This document shows, piece by piece, positions 26,049-36,768 of a stretch of DNA of 64,000 bases. The stretch covers positions 620,001-684,000 of the forward strand of contig JAFCMP010000518.1 in NCBI GenBank assembly GCA_017506865.1. Reading direction: 5' to 3'. This stretch comes from Tribonema minus. Lineage: Eukaryota; Sar; Xanthophyceae; Tribonematales; Tribonemataceae. Under the pieces are notes generated by a model. That model saw nothing but the letters and a program-made list of their open reading frames with translations. It was not told the DNA's origin and ran no database searches. Positions within the stretch are counted from its first letter, which is position 1. Every line of letters begins with the position of its first letter. The position numbers and the translations under genes were made by a program.

Positions 26049-29000
26049 ATGTCTATCAAGGTGGGCGTCGTCGGAGCTGGTTCTGTGGGATCCACACTTG
26101 GCGGTATGGCGCTGAAAGGCGGAAACTCTGTGAAGTGAGTGTGCACCACAGGAGATCCTCAAGATTGAAGATACACCGACGGCCTGATTGTTGTCGTGCG
26201 GCCTGAAGCTACGGTCTGCCAGGCTGTTGCCCGCGCACTTAGAGTTACGCAAAAATCTATCAATCCTTATGCCAGGCCCTTGTGATGAACGAAATGCCAT
26301 CACGGCTTATTTTTTGGCGGTGCAGTTGGATCCTCAATGCCTGCCGCTTGCGTGTCGTCTCGCACAGGTACGCTTCAAGGGATCCCTCTAGCGACAAAAT
26401 CAAGGAGCTTCTCAGCAGCCAAGCTGGCACCAGCGCTGATACCACCCCCAACGTTGTCAGCTGGGCAGACGTGATCATACTTGCGACGCCAGGTGCATTA
26501 CCAGTCACAGCTACATTACGAGCTTGCACGCTTTCAAACATGGCAGCCGTACAACGTTTGCAGCTGCCCTACCACGACAGCAATCAAGTGCTACGTCGTG
26601 AACTTCATGTTTGAGGCTTTGCAGGAAGTACAGCAGTGTTTGAGTGAGCTGCGGCCCTCATACTGTCCTGCAGTGCCTGACCAACTATTATCACTGTGAA
26701 CTCTGCAAGTCATACAGAAGTCGCTGTTGAGCCATAAGTTTTGTGGCAAGTATCAGTCTGCTGCCAGTGCTGTTGGTTACAGTGCATGCTGCCATCGCGG
26801 CAGCCCCGGGGTCGGCGCCAACTACCAGACTGATTGTCACAGAGTGATGCAGACAAGCCTTTGTCGCGACCACTGCCTAGTATGATCACATTGTGTAGTG
26901 ACACACGACGAGTGTACTATATCAGTACACTTAGTATGTCATCTCTTAATCACCTGGTACTGCAACATCGGCACATGCGCCAAGAACTTCAACGCAGTGT
27001 TTGCTGCAACAGTGACACGTGCTCCACACCAATATGGCCATTTGTCCATCACTTGGTCCGGCTGTCATGGTCTAAGGAGCCTATATATGTAGGCGAACGA
27101 CAGCATTGCGGAGACTGACACAGGTGCCGTGACCAACCTCAATGCAACGCATGTGTACTGAAATGGACAGACTGTCCAGGACAGTCCATACTTTCGAAGT
27201 GTATTCCAATGATTGCTGTACATTGTATGCATGCATGACTGTGCTGGTCTCAGGAGCATATGAGGACGAAGGCATTACGAAGTTGGCAGAGTCTTTGGGC
27301 GATGTAACTGGCAAGGTCATCATTGATGTCACCAACCCGCTGTCGGCATTCCCTGGCCTGGAGGTTCGCTGGAAGCAGGGCACTTCAGGCGAGTGTAATG
27401 AACGACCTTCCGTGTGGGCTCAAGCATGCCGAGTGGTGGGCTTCACAGTGGAATTGACGCATGCAGTGCTGCATTGCTTGCCTTCGGTGTCCACTGTGCA
27501 ACTGACGCATCTGATGCAGCTTTTGCAGCCTTTCCGCGCAATGGATATACAAGTGGTGCGTGCATGCATGTGGTGACACATTTCTGTCCAATGACATGCC
27601 TCATGGCTCAGCTTCCATGCTGACATGGCCATTACTCATGAAAAAAAGTGTTGGTATTACGGTGCTGCTACTCCGGAATGAGCTGCCGCCGCCCTGACAA
27701 GTACAATGGCCATTCTTGTGCTCAGCACAACTTTAAACAATAGCAATCAGGAGGTGCAGTTACAGCGCAAGCCCACCAGCCGTGTTCCGCCAATAACGCC
27801 GCCGGCCATGCGCCTGATCAGCACGCAGTAACAGGCACCGGATTGTGTGGTCGCATGGGTGATGTCATTCGATGCACCGTGACAGAAACCAGGTTTCCGG
27901 TTTCGCACGAGTCGTGCCGTTCATTGCGCTGTCACATGCAGATGCTGCAGCCGTGAGTAGGTTTGTCGGGGTACCTAGTGCGCGCTCTGCTCGTGCTAAG
28001 CTGCAAATGCTTATGTGACTGGGGCCAGAGTGCAGGTCGATTGCTGGGTGAGGTCAGTCAGTTGACGGGGTAATTGCGCAACAGTCATCTGACAGCCACT
28101 GCTTCAATGATTGAGGGAGGGTGTTAAGGAAGATGGCAGTTTGATGCTCATTGCCGGTACTGGCTGACGGCTGTTACAGTCGCCGGTGGACGGACTTCAA
28201 GACATTCACTTCCAGCTGCACATGAATGATGTGGCCTTCTGCTGCTGCAATCGCCTTTCAATGTTCACCTTAGATGGTACAGCGACAGGCTGGAGAGCAC
28301 CAGCTGCACAGGTCGCCTCGTATACTGACAAAGTAGTTACGTTATGGCGTTGTTGTAGCAGCTGCTTCACCTATTGCGTTAACCTGCTGTGACAGTCACT
28401 GCTATACTGGCCTGCCAATTCCAATGGAGCCTTCTGGGCCTTAGGCCTTAGTAACATGGCTTGTGTCAGACGGTATTCCGCAAGCACGCGCCTTCACCTT
28501 TGTGTTAGCGCGCGTTGACAATGTCTTGATTGTTGAGGGTAGGGGTTAGGGTTAGGTCTGGGTCCGCCGCTGCTGTTCATGTACATGATTCAACGCGCTC
28601 ATCACCGCTCCAGCTAATTCCATATTCTGATCACAGCATATATGAGCATACTGTAGCAGCTTCTCGTCTGCCTTGTCTGACTGAGCGTGACATCTCCAAA
28701 TGCTACATCCTGCACAGGCGCTGAGGTGCTGCAGGCTGCCTTGCCCAACGCCATAATCTACAAGGCCTTCAACACGCTGGGAGTTGAGAACATGTCCCAT
28801 GGCGACGGCTCTGGCTTTGCTGGCTGGACTGGGGGTCAGCTGTCAATGATGTATGCCGGTGGCCCTGAGAAGAATGATCAGGTGGCAACGCTCATCAAGG
28901 CCATGGGCTGGATACCTGCCTACGTGGGCCCCATCAGATACGCGCGGAACCTGGAGGTGAGCCCTGAAGCCATGAAGTACAGCCACGGCAACCTTATCTC

Positions 29001-30073
29001 AAACCACAGCTCTGACCAGCCAATGTTAAGACAGACAGCCTTTGCCAGTGTGCGCGCATGCTTTGTCCTCGATATATCAAGCAGCTTGTGCTACGCAGCT
29101 GTTTGCCCAACAACCAACCGTACGAACTCAACTTTGAAAGTTACTAAGCTCACGAAGCTGTCCACCTTGCTGCTCACTTCCACGTGTTGTGGGCGCATGT
29201 TGCTCACTGATGCTCACTGGCGACACCAAGACGAATTGTCCGACAATGAGCAAGTACCCAGGGTTAGAATAAGGGTCGGGTTTAGGGGTACAGTAGGGTG
29301 AGGGTTATATGCATTGAGCAGTGCTGATGCTGGTTTGGGCAGGCCTCGCTGAGGTGGATGATCACATGCACCACTGCAACTCAAGCGGTGAGGTTACCAC
29401 CAGGCACTGGTTGAAGTCTAAAGTGAGGTTGACGCTGGTGAATGTAACGTTCGTCAAGCTTGTATGGAATTGGCAGCTTTTTGTCAGGCACAAGTGTCAT
29501 TGTGCTCAACTAAGTTGGCAGAGCAGGAAACGCAGTGGCAACGAGAAAAGGCAACAGCCAGGCCCTAGCCAGGATATGCCGGAGACTTGTGCTTCGCGTG
29601 TATTGAGTTACATTTGAATTTTACATCAAAAGAAGTGCTGTGTTCAACCAAGTGAAGCAAATGAGGCTGTCATACCGAGCCTGGCGTAGGCAGGCAAGCT
29701 GGTCGCGCTTCATTGACGGGCCAGCATCTCATGCCAACTTGAATAATCACCCTGACCCAATGTCTCTGTGGCCAGTCACAACACCACTGGTGACCATGCA
29801 CAGGTTACCTGTTGAGGAGAGATTGCACTTGTGTTTCCCTGCTGTGCTTCTGTACAGTACCTCCGCGATGACTGCGTTTCTGATGCATGTTTGCTCCACT
29901 CTAGGCAAGAGGACCACACTTGAGAATTCTGAGTGTGCATGATTTGCTGTGCTCTGCTGCAGGCCATAGCGGAGCTGTGGATCCACCTCGGCGTACCTCC
30001 TGCGGGCACAACATCTGTTTTCTGGGGGAGAAACTTTGTCTTCGAACCCATTGGTGCCAGCATTCCTGAGTGA
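26049..30073 (+). CDS. F420/NADP-dependent oxidoreductase-like protein, copy 1
   Basis: Five exons: 26049-26134, 26368-26492, 27254-27388, 28718-28956, 29963-30073, coding 231 residues. All phases match. The N-terminal Rossmann fold has VGVVGAGSVGSTLG, followed by YASR (likely NADP-phosphate contact), ADVIILATPG, and VIIDVTNPL. These are landmarks of the NADP-dependent F420 oxidoreductase/dinucleotide-binding family. Exon 4 carries AFNTLGVENM and YAGGPEKND. The cofactor reduced or substrate is not known in eukaryotes; a deazaflavin, flavin or other carbonyl acceptor is possible. Intron 3 uses a GC donor (TTCAG|GCGAGT) where the neighbouring paralog has GT. Exon sizes are identical to those of the downstream gene, showing tandem duplication. 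The frame is open upstream of the ATG to 25800, so an N-terminal extension cannot be excluded. Confidence 0.88.
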
Positions 30074-30984
30074 GCGGGCCCCTCCCTTTGCAGAGCTTGT
30101 AAACAGTTTTGCTGCTTCACCATGACCGTTGTCCATTACTCATGACATCAAGAGCATGATCAGACTTTCTTCCTTGTGTTTAGTGGGCAGAATGGGTTGG
30201 CAGCTGCTAGGACACACCTGGAAGGCCATTGATTGGCTTGTAGTGCTGCATCATCGCCTTGTCTTGTTTCTGCAACTGCAACTTGTAATATGAGGCTTAT
30301 ATGCCGCTGTTGTATACCCAGAGGCACGGGGACAGATCGAAAGTACCCTAAAGACGCCATCGCCATCGCCGTTGTGCGGTTTGATCACTGAGAGGAAGTC
30401 AGGTGGGCACTGCAGTGGTGGCCTTGCCAATATGCCAACTATTCTACTAGAGCGCTTTGAAGGGCACAGTAGTCCTTGCAAGGCGAGGCGAAGTATCTGC
30501 TGTTTGCTCCTGAATTTACTTCATTGCCTTCTTGCCATGTGCAAGTCTGTGCCGACTCTTTGTAGCGTGGCGAATCTGCCTCTGCTTGGCTTGCACATCG
30601 TCTGCTTGTCATGCTGTCATGAAGTTGTCGCATGTTATGCAAACATACTTACACCCGAGTGTACATTGTTCGCTCAGCCTTTGGCTGCCGTGTGTTCATT
30701 CTGTGGCGTCATGGTGCTGCTTTCAACTCTGCTTCACAACTGGATCCAAACTGCATGATGCATGATGTAGGTAGACAAAGGTTCGCCAGGGGCTTCCATG
30801 TTTCTCCCCATCTTTCAGCAACAATGCGTTTATGTTTCTCCCTACCTTTCAGCACCAGCGCATCCACGTAGATCTCTTGTTGGAGCAGCAGATGAACCAT
30901 TGTGAACTGCAATCCGGGGACTCGCCAATTTTGCTGAGTGTCCCCGTGGCGGCAGTGTGGCACGGACAAGAGCGCACTCATACC
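30074..30984. other. Intergenic between the two oxidoreductase paralogs
   Basis: About 0.9 kb. A short direct repeat (GTTTCTCC...ATCTTTCAGCA and GTTTCTCC...ACCTTTCAGCA, 30801-30864) looks like a duplicated acceptor-type sequence; it may mark a 5' leader intron of copy 2. Nothing else supported. Confidence 0.4.
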
Positions 30985-33733
30985 ATGACTCTGAAAGTTG
31001 GCATCATCGGGGCCGGCAGAGCTGGGTCCGCGCTAGGATATCTGGCTTACAAATCCGGCTACTCGGTGAGGTGAGCTCGATGGGGCAGACACAAGGGAAC
31101 GCGCGCGCAGGTGTCACTAAATGCAGCCCAGACTACCAGCAGCTCCACACGAACGTTCCCTCCATCTGGCGGTTTGACGCTGAGCATGACGGAGCGCGAA
31201 AAGTTATCACACAATCAGGCCGTATCAATGCATGCCTGCCTACCGATAAGAGACCTAGGTGATGCGAGAGGTACACGATAATACTGAGCTCACAATTCCC
31301 ACAACGTTCGCTTTCTATTTCTGCTGCCTTCTACAGGTATGCATCGAGGCAGCCCACCAGTGACAAAATGAAGGCAGTGATCAGAAGCCAGGCTGGGACT
31401 AGCACTGACACGTCCCCTAATGTCACAAGATGGGCTGACATCATCATACTTGCAACACCAGGTGCGAAGCCATGTGCGATGTAGGTGTGCACAATGCCCA
31501 AGAGTGGGCTATATGCTCAGAAATAGGCAAACATTTAAGTTTATGCACGCTCAGTTGTTTACTAAGTCACCTCAGCCAATGAGTCGAACGGCAGCTTCTT
31601 TCTTTGGGCGCAGATATAGGCATTGCGATCTGCACAGCCACAATCCTTGGATCTCTCAGCAATACTTTCAGTTATGGACAAAAAAGCTTGCTGCTGCTGC
31701 TTTGCATCCCAGTGCATTTCAGGATTCAATCATGCATACTTTGCCATACCTGTGCCACATGTAACACATGTGCATGATGGGTCTTTTTCAACACTTCGGA
31801 GTATCAGTCAGTTCATCCGAACCGCTGCCCCGCTACTTGTGCATCTATGTGTTGCAGGTAAACATGCGTACATACCTGCCTTGATGTCAGACCGCAGCGC
31901 TGCTTCACCATATGCTTGTCAACATGCATGATGGATGATCCAAATCGTCACAGAGACACACTGCACTTGAGGCACCCTCAATTCATTTTTGAGTGCTTGG
32001 ATAAATCATCAGTACTGTACATGCACATGTGTGCTCTCAGGCGAGCATCATGACGAGGGCATTGTGAAACTGGCAGAGTCTCTGGGCGACGTAACTGGCA
32101 AGCCCATCATCGACGTCACCAACCCGCTTTCGGACTACCCTCAAATGGAGGTTCGCTGGAAGCAGGGCACTTCAGGTGCGTCAACTTGGCGTCCTACTCT
32201 TGGACTTCTGGCATGAAGGTTTGTTTTTGAAGTGCACTTGAACTTACAACACCACAATCTGTCTTCAACTTAAATTGGAATTAAGTTGGTGAGCATGCAG
32301 CAGCCTTACACTTGAACTCCTAGCATGATGTCCACCACGACCTGGTGATCCTGTCATCCTTGTTGGCAAGTCGAAGAAAGCTACTGGGCCCGCAGCCGCC
32401 GGCCAACGAGTCTGGGACTTCAGCGCCCTTCTGTCTTTTGCTAGTACAAACTGTTGCTAGAGGACGCCCATCGCGCAGCGCCAGTATTTATACCATGGTG
32501 AGGCTTCAGGGGAAGCTGGCACAGGCAGTAGCAGCGCATACACTATTGCATGCTGTTCATGCTACTGTACATTCAAATTGAGTGCCGCAATGCCGTGTGG
32601 CTCATGTCACTTCACATTGTTGAAGACGCACCATTGCCACCTCACAATCTGCCTTTCTCACGTTCATGTCACAATGGTGCCTTGCAGCAAACCGTCATCG
32701 TAATGCACACCTGCCAAGCGCTTGCATGTTTGATGGATATCTCACATTAGCAACACGTCTTTTTGTAGTGCTGTTCTCAACTTCATCTTGCCATTAAACC
32801 AACTCTATATCATCATCGCTCTGCAAAGCAAGCTTTGAAGCTTCACATAAATGTTTCATGTTGGATGTTTTTTTTTGTTTTCACTGCACACGCCATCTTC
32901 AGACACTGCTGAATACTTGTGCAGATCAGCATGTCAGTGCACCGACAGGTTGCTTTCTGCGTGCTGTATCACTGCTGCAGCTGCGGAGGTGCTGCAGTCT
33001 GCTCTCCCCAACGCCATAGTCTACAAGGCCTTCAACACACTGGGAGTTGAGAACATGTCCCATGGCGACGGCTCTGGCTTTGCTGGCTGGACTGGGGGTC
33101 AGCTGTCCATGATGTATGCCGGTGGCCCTGAGAAAAACGATCGGGTGGCAACGCTCATCAAGGCCATGGGCTGGATACCTGCCTACGTGGGCCCCAACAG
33201 ATATGCCAGGAACCTTGAGGTATGTGCGCATGCGGCAATAGTGCTCATTGATGCTGGCACATGTAGCTGCCTCGGAGTCCTTGCAAATCTTGAGCGCTTG
33301 TGTTGGGGCCTTACTCAAGGGGTCATTGCAGCTGAGGACTGCAGCCCTTAGGCTACTGGCAAAAGTTAGGGAGTCAGGCGAACACCTGCTCGAGCTCAGA
33401 TCACCATGTCACTCTGCAGCAGCTGTGCGTAGCAGTAGTCGAATGTCAGTTCATTCGTTGACACATCACTTGCACATCACTCGCAACTGCACGACGATAT
33501 GAAATGACCACCTCCCATTTGCTGTGCGTTGACAGGTCCGCACGCTGCGCCGATTTGGTTTTTGTAACACTGAGCGGGCCAGTTCTCTGCCGCGCATGTC
33601 CTGTTGTCATGCTGCATTGCAGGCCCTGGCAGAGATGTGGATTCACGTGAGTGTGCCGGAAGCCGGTTCCACACCCGTATCGTGGGGGAGGAGGTTTGTG
33701 TTCCAGCCCGTTGGTGCAAACCTGCCTAAGTGA
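30985..33733 (+). CDS. F420/NADP-dependent oxidoreductase-like protein, copy 2
   Basis: Five exons: 30985-31070, 31337-31461, 32041-32175, 32981-33219, 33623-33733, coding 231 residues. Each exon is exactly the same length as in copy 1 (86, 125, 135, 239, 111 nt). Rossmann motif VGIIGAGRAGSALG, then YASR, ADIIILATPG, PIIDVTNPL. The two proteins differ most in exon 1 (about 16 of 29 identical) and exon 5 (about 22 of 36) but are nearly identical in exon 4 (4 differences in 79). Introns show no obvious similarity, so the duplication is not recent overall. All donors are GT. Cytosolic, since no clear targeting peptide is visible. Function as for copy 1: NAD(P)-dependent reduction of an unidentified cofactor or substrate. 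Confidence 0.88.
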
Positions 33734-35908
33734 GACCTGCGTCAGCCCGATCGTGCCTTCGAACCTGGAATGAATATGTACATAGCAGCAGGCACATGCT
33801 GCAGTGCCGATGTATGGTATATACATATGTATTCCCATCATGCCACACTCATCAAAGTACTTGATGACTCGACTCAGAGTCTTCACGACGACTCGACTCA
33901 GAGTCTTCAGCGCCGCTGCGTAGCGACATTTGTGGGCATGTGTGCGCTCAGCACCGTCGTCAGGCAGGGGGAGTTACAGACACACTTGGCAGTGCTCGGC
34001 AGCTGGCCATCGGACTACTGCTACTGCTACTACTGCTGCTTAGCATACTGCTAGGAGTAGGTTTGCCACTGTGGCATGCATCGATCTTTGGCTTCCAGCC
34101 AGCAGCTGTCAACACCTCCCTCAGACTTGGCCATACATAGTGCTTGATGATGCGGTGACCGCTACACAAGCGCTGACTATATACACATGTACAAATAAGC
34201 TGAGAACTCGGGGATGTAAGGGGCAATTGCCGCAACGAATGACAGCGCACGTGCCCAGTTCCCGTCATCTCCCAGAGTCTCAGTCTGGCCCCAGGCAGCT
34301 GCATATCTTGTGTAGAATCACAGAGCAGTGGTATACGCATTAGAAATACTATCTGGTGACCTGCAAATACTGGATGCCACCTCGCCGCAAGTAGGTTCAG
34401 GGTTTGCAGTCATGGATGGTCACTGTTGACTGTTCCGCATGCGAGACGCCACACCTTATGATGTGCATACTTTCCGACGCTGACGTCATGAGCTTGAAGC
34501 GAAACCAGCATTCGCCGTCATGCCCCCCTAGGACGCAGCACATGCTGCAAAGCAGTTTTGTACCGGCCAACCTCCACTACAAGCTCAAGCTGGTGAGCCA
34601 CTGCACATGGGCTAATGCATCTCTCATCACAGAGGATTCATGTGCGGTCGCACGACTCGCTTGAGCACTGCTTTCTTGCTGCACATGATGACTTCGAAGA
34701 GTTCATTTTTCGGCTTCTCGCCATATGTTCAGGGGTGTTGAAATTTGCATTTGGATGCGCAGACATAACCTGGGTCTGATGCAAACGTGCTGTTCCTGCA
34801 TGTAAGCATGGCCACTCACATTCGCATCTAATCATACAGCATATGTACTTCGAAGTATATATATATCTGTTCCCAGGCTGAGGTTGTGCCCCTTGCTGCA
34901 TGGAGGCGTTGAAACTGTGAATGTGCACCGTGCTGCAGGCCCTTGTGGACCCTAAAGTACAGTGCATATCTATCTATATGCAACCTCTTTTCAGCACCAG
35001 CAGAGCATAAATTCACCCTTTTTCGACGCGCCAGCCCCGAGTGTGTGCACTTTTGGGTGAGCGTTGAGCTGTGCTGCAGACCCTTGTTGGGCTTGTGGCA
35101 CAGCATGCCAACATGAGAAAAGAAGTGGAGCACTATCGCATCGCTAGTTGCAGCAGGCTGCGTACAACGTGCGCCTTTGAGGGTACAAAGACAAGTAGAA
35201 GTGATACAGCGACACGCTCACACACGACCATAACAAATGACACTTGCACTGAACCGGAATGTGCTGTGTGAAGAATTCAAGCTGGGGGGGGCTTCAGTGA
35301 TTGAGCAACCCTTTCTTGCAAGCTGCATTTCATGCAGGTGAAACATCAAAGCCAATGCCCCCACTGCTGGTGCTTGCATGCAATTGTACATGCAAACATA
35401 TATGCAAAACGCCGCCTGGCCTTATGCACCTGTATGCTTGCAATGTCAAATGCTCAAACAGACATCATGGTGCAGGGTGCTGTGCTCTTGATATCCAGCA
35501 TCAAGCAGACATCATAGGCCAGTCATTGCACCGGATTCTACAGTAACGTCTCACGGCGTGGGGGTGGCATGCATGTACGCAGTGATGGCAATCTCCTATA
35601 CATCCCTATCTGCTGTACCCAGGCCATCTGCACACCAGTGCCATGCTTTACATGGCGCACCGGTCAGTGCTCTAGCGCGTGCAGCAAGCCTGAGTGCACG
35701 AAAGCTGTGCCAGGCGCGCTGCAACTTCAACATTCAATCATGACTGAAAGACCTGCTACACAAAACACCTTCGGGAAACACAGCATGCACACAAGCCCCA
35801 GTTTAGTAAATCAAATATATTGCATACGAACAGCAATTGTCAGCACTCATGTGCGCTCAATTTTTGTCATATTACGCGGTGATATGTCATATGCCGCAAA
35901 CCTTTTGA
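33734..35908. other. Intergenic region
   Basis: No supported gene in 2.2 kb between two convergent genes. A perfect-to-near tandem repeat GACTCGACTCAGAGTCTTCA occurs twice at 33867-33911, each with an internal dyad. Several ORFs under 130 codons lack domains or splice context. Confidence 0.45.
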
Positions 35909-36583
35909 CTACGCCATTATCCGTGCCGCCGTCGCGGGAAACCTCTTTGGATCAAAGTCGGGGTTGCTAGCTACGCGTGGCTTCAGGTCCATTGCCAACT
36001 GTTTCAAGTAAAGGCGTGTCAACCGCGCCTTCATGGCTACATTGCTTACAGTGCTCATGGTGGGCTCGACCGTACCTGCAGCCGCCACTGCCGCACCCAG
36101 CGTGCTCTGGTACAGCCGCAGCGCAGCCTTTTTCTCCAGGTCTGGCGGCGCCGGCGCACGGTCAGCAGCATCGTCTTCATCGAACTCAAAAGCCCCCCCC
36201 ATGTGCACAGTCACTCCTTCCCCTTTCGCGGTGAACGAGCGGTAGGCTCTGCTGAACGGCCCCTGCGTGGGTGCGATCGGCTTCCCTCTCGGCGCCACCA
36301 CCAGCTCCTTCCATAAGGTCGCTCCCAGCTCGTCTAGAAACGACGGCGGCTCGCCGGCCATCAGGTCTCCCGCTCGCTTCTTGGTTGACACGAAGGCGTC
36401 GCTGGCTTTGGCTGCTGGTGCCTTCGCCTTCGCTTTGCCTTTGCCCTTCTTGGGCTTGCCTTGTGGTTTACTAGCCACTGGCGCCACAGCCTTCACCTCC
36501 GTCTCCATTTCCTCGAGCGCAGAGGCCAGCAGGTCATCCAGGTCCGCCGTATCAGCCAAGGCTGCGTCGAGGTCGTCCGCCAT
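35909..36583 (-). CDS. Single-exon protein of unknown function, 224 residues
   Basis: ATG at 36583, TAG at 35909. Residues 1-35 are strongly acidic with a DLDDLLASALEEME helix, followed by a Lys/Ala/Gly-rich linker (about 43-60, KPKKGKGKAKAKAP). A folded-looking C-terminal half has FLDELGATLWKELV, SRAYRSFTAKGEGVTVHMGG and KARLTRLYLKQLAMDL. The N-terminal DLDDLLxSALEE resembles the PEX3-binding helix of PEX19, but the rest does not look like PEX19, so I leave it unnamed. High-GC coding bias and absence of frame breaks support a real gene. It is divergent from the ankyrin gene, with 185 bp between the two ATGs. Confidence 0.7.
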   Translation of the reverse strand: MADDLDAALADTADLDDLLASALEEMETEVKAVAPVASKPQGKPKKGKGKAKAKAPAAKASDAFVSTKKRAGDLMAGEPPSFLDELGATLWKELVVAPRGKPIAPTQGPFSRAYRSFTAKGEGVTVHMGGAFEFDEDDAADRAPAPPDLEKKAALRLYQSTLGAAVAAAGTVEPTMSTVSNVAMKARLTRLYLKQLAMDLKPRVASNPDFDPKRFPATAARIMA

Positions 36584-36768
36584 GATCTTCGTGGGGCCTG
36601 ACGGCAGGCAAAGGGAGGGCTCGATATGTGTTCCGTTGACGTTGTGGGAGATAGTGGCTTCTGCTCTCTCCCACTCGAGGCCAGGATTGCTGTGATGTGC
36701 CTCAATCCCTCGAAGATGAATTGATTGAAGTTCACATTTGGTGGTTGAAGTTTGTCACCAGAAGAAAC
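36584..36768. promoter_or_regulatory. Short divergent intergenic region, probable bidirectional promoter
   Basis: 185 bp separates the start codons of two genes transcribed away from each other, so both 5' leaders and core promoters must fit here. No TATA box stands out. A TTGAAGTTCACATTT word lies near the ankyrin ATG. Confidence 0.45.

Noticed and set aside
29262-29312. Regulatory array of GGGTTAG-like words
   Set aside because: Too degenerate and short; treated as another telomere-like tract in an intron.
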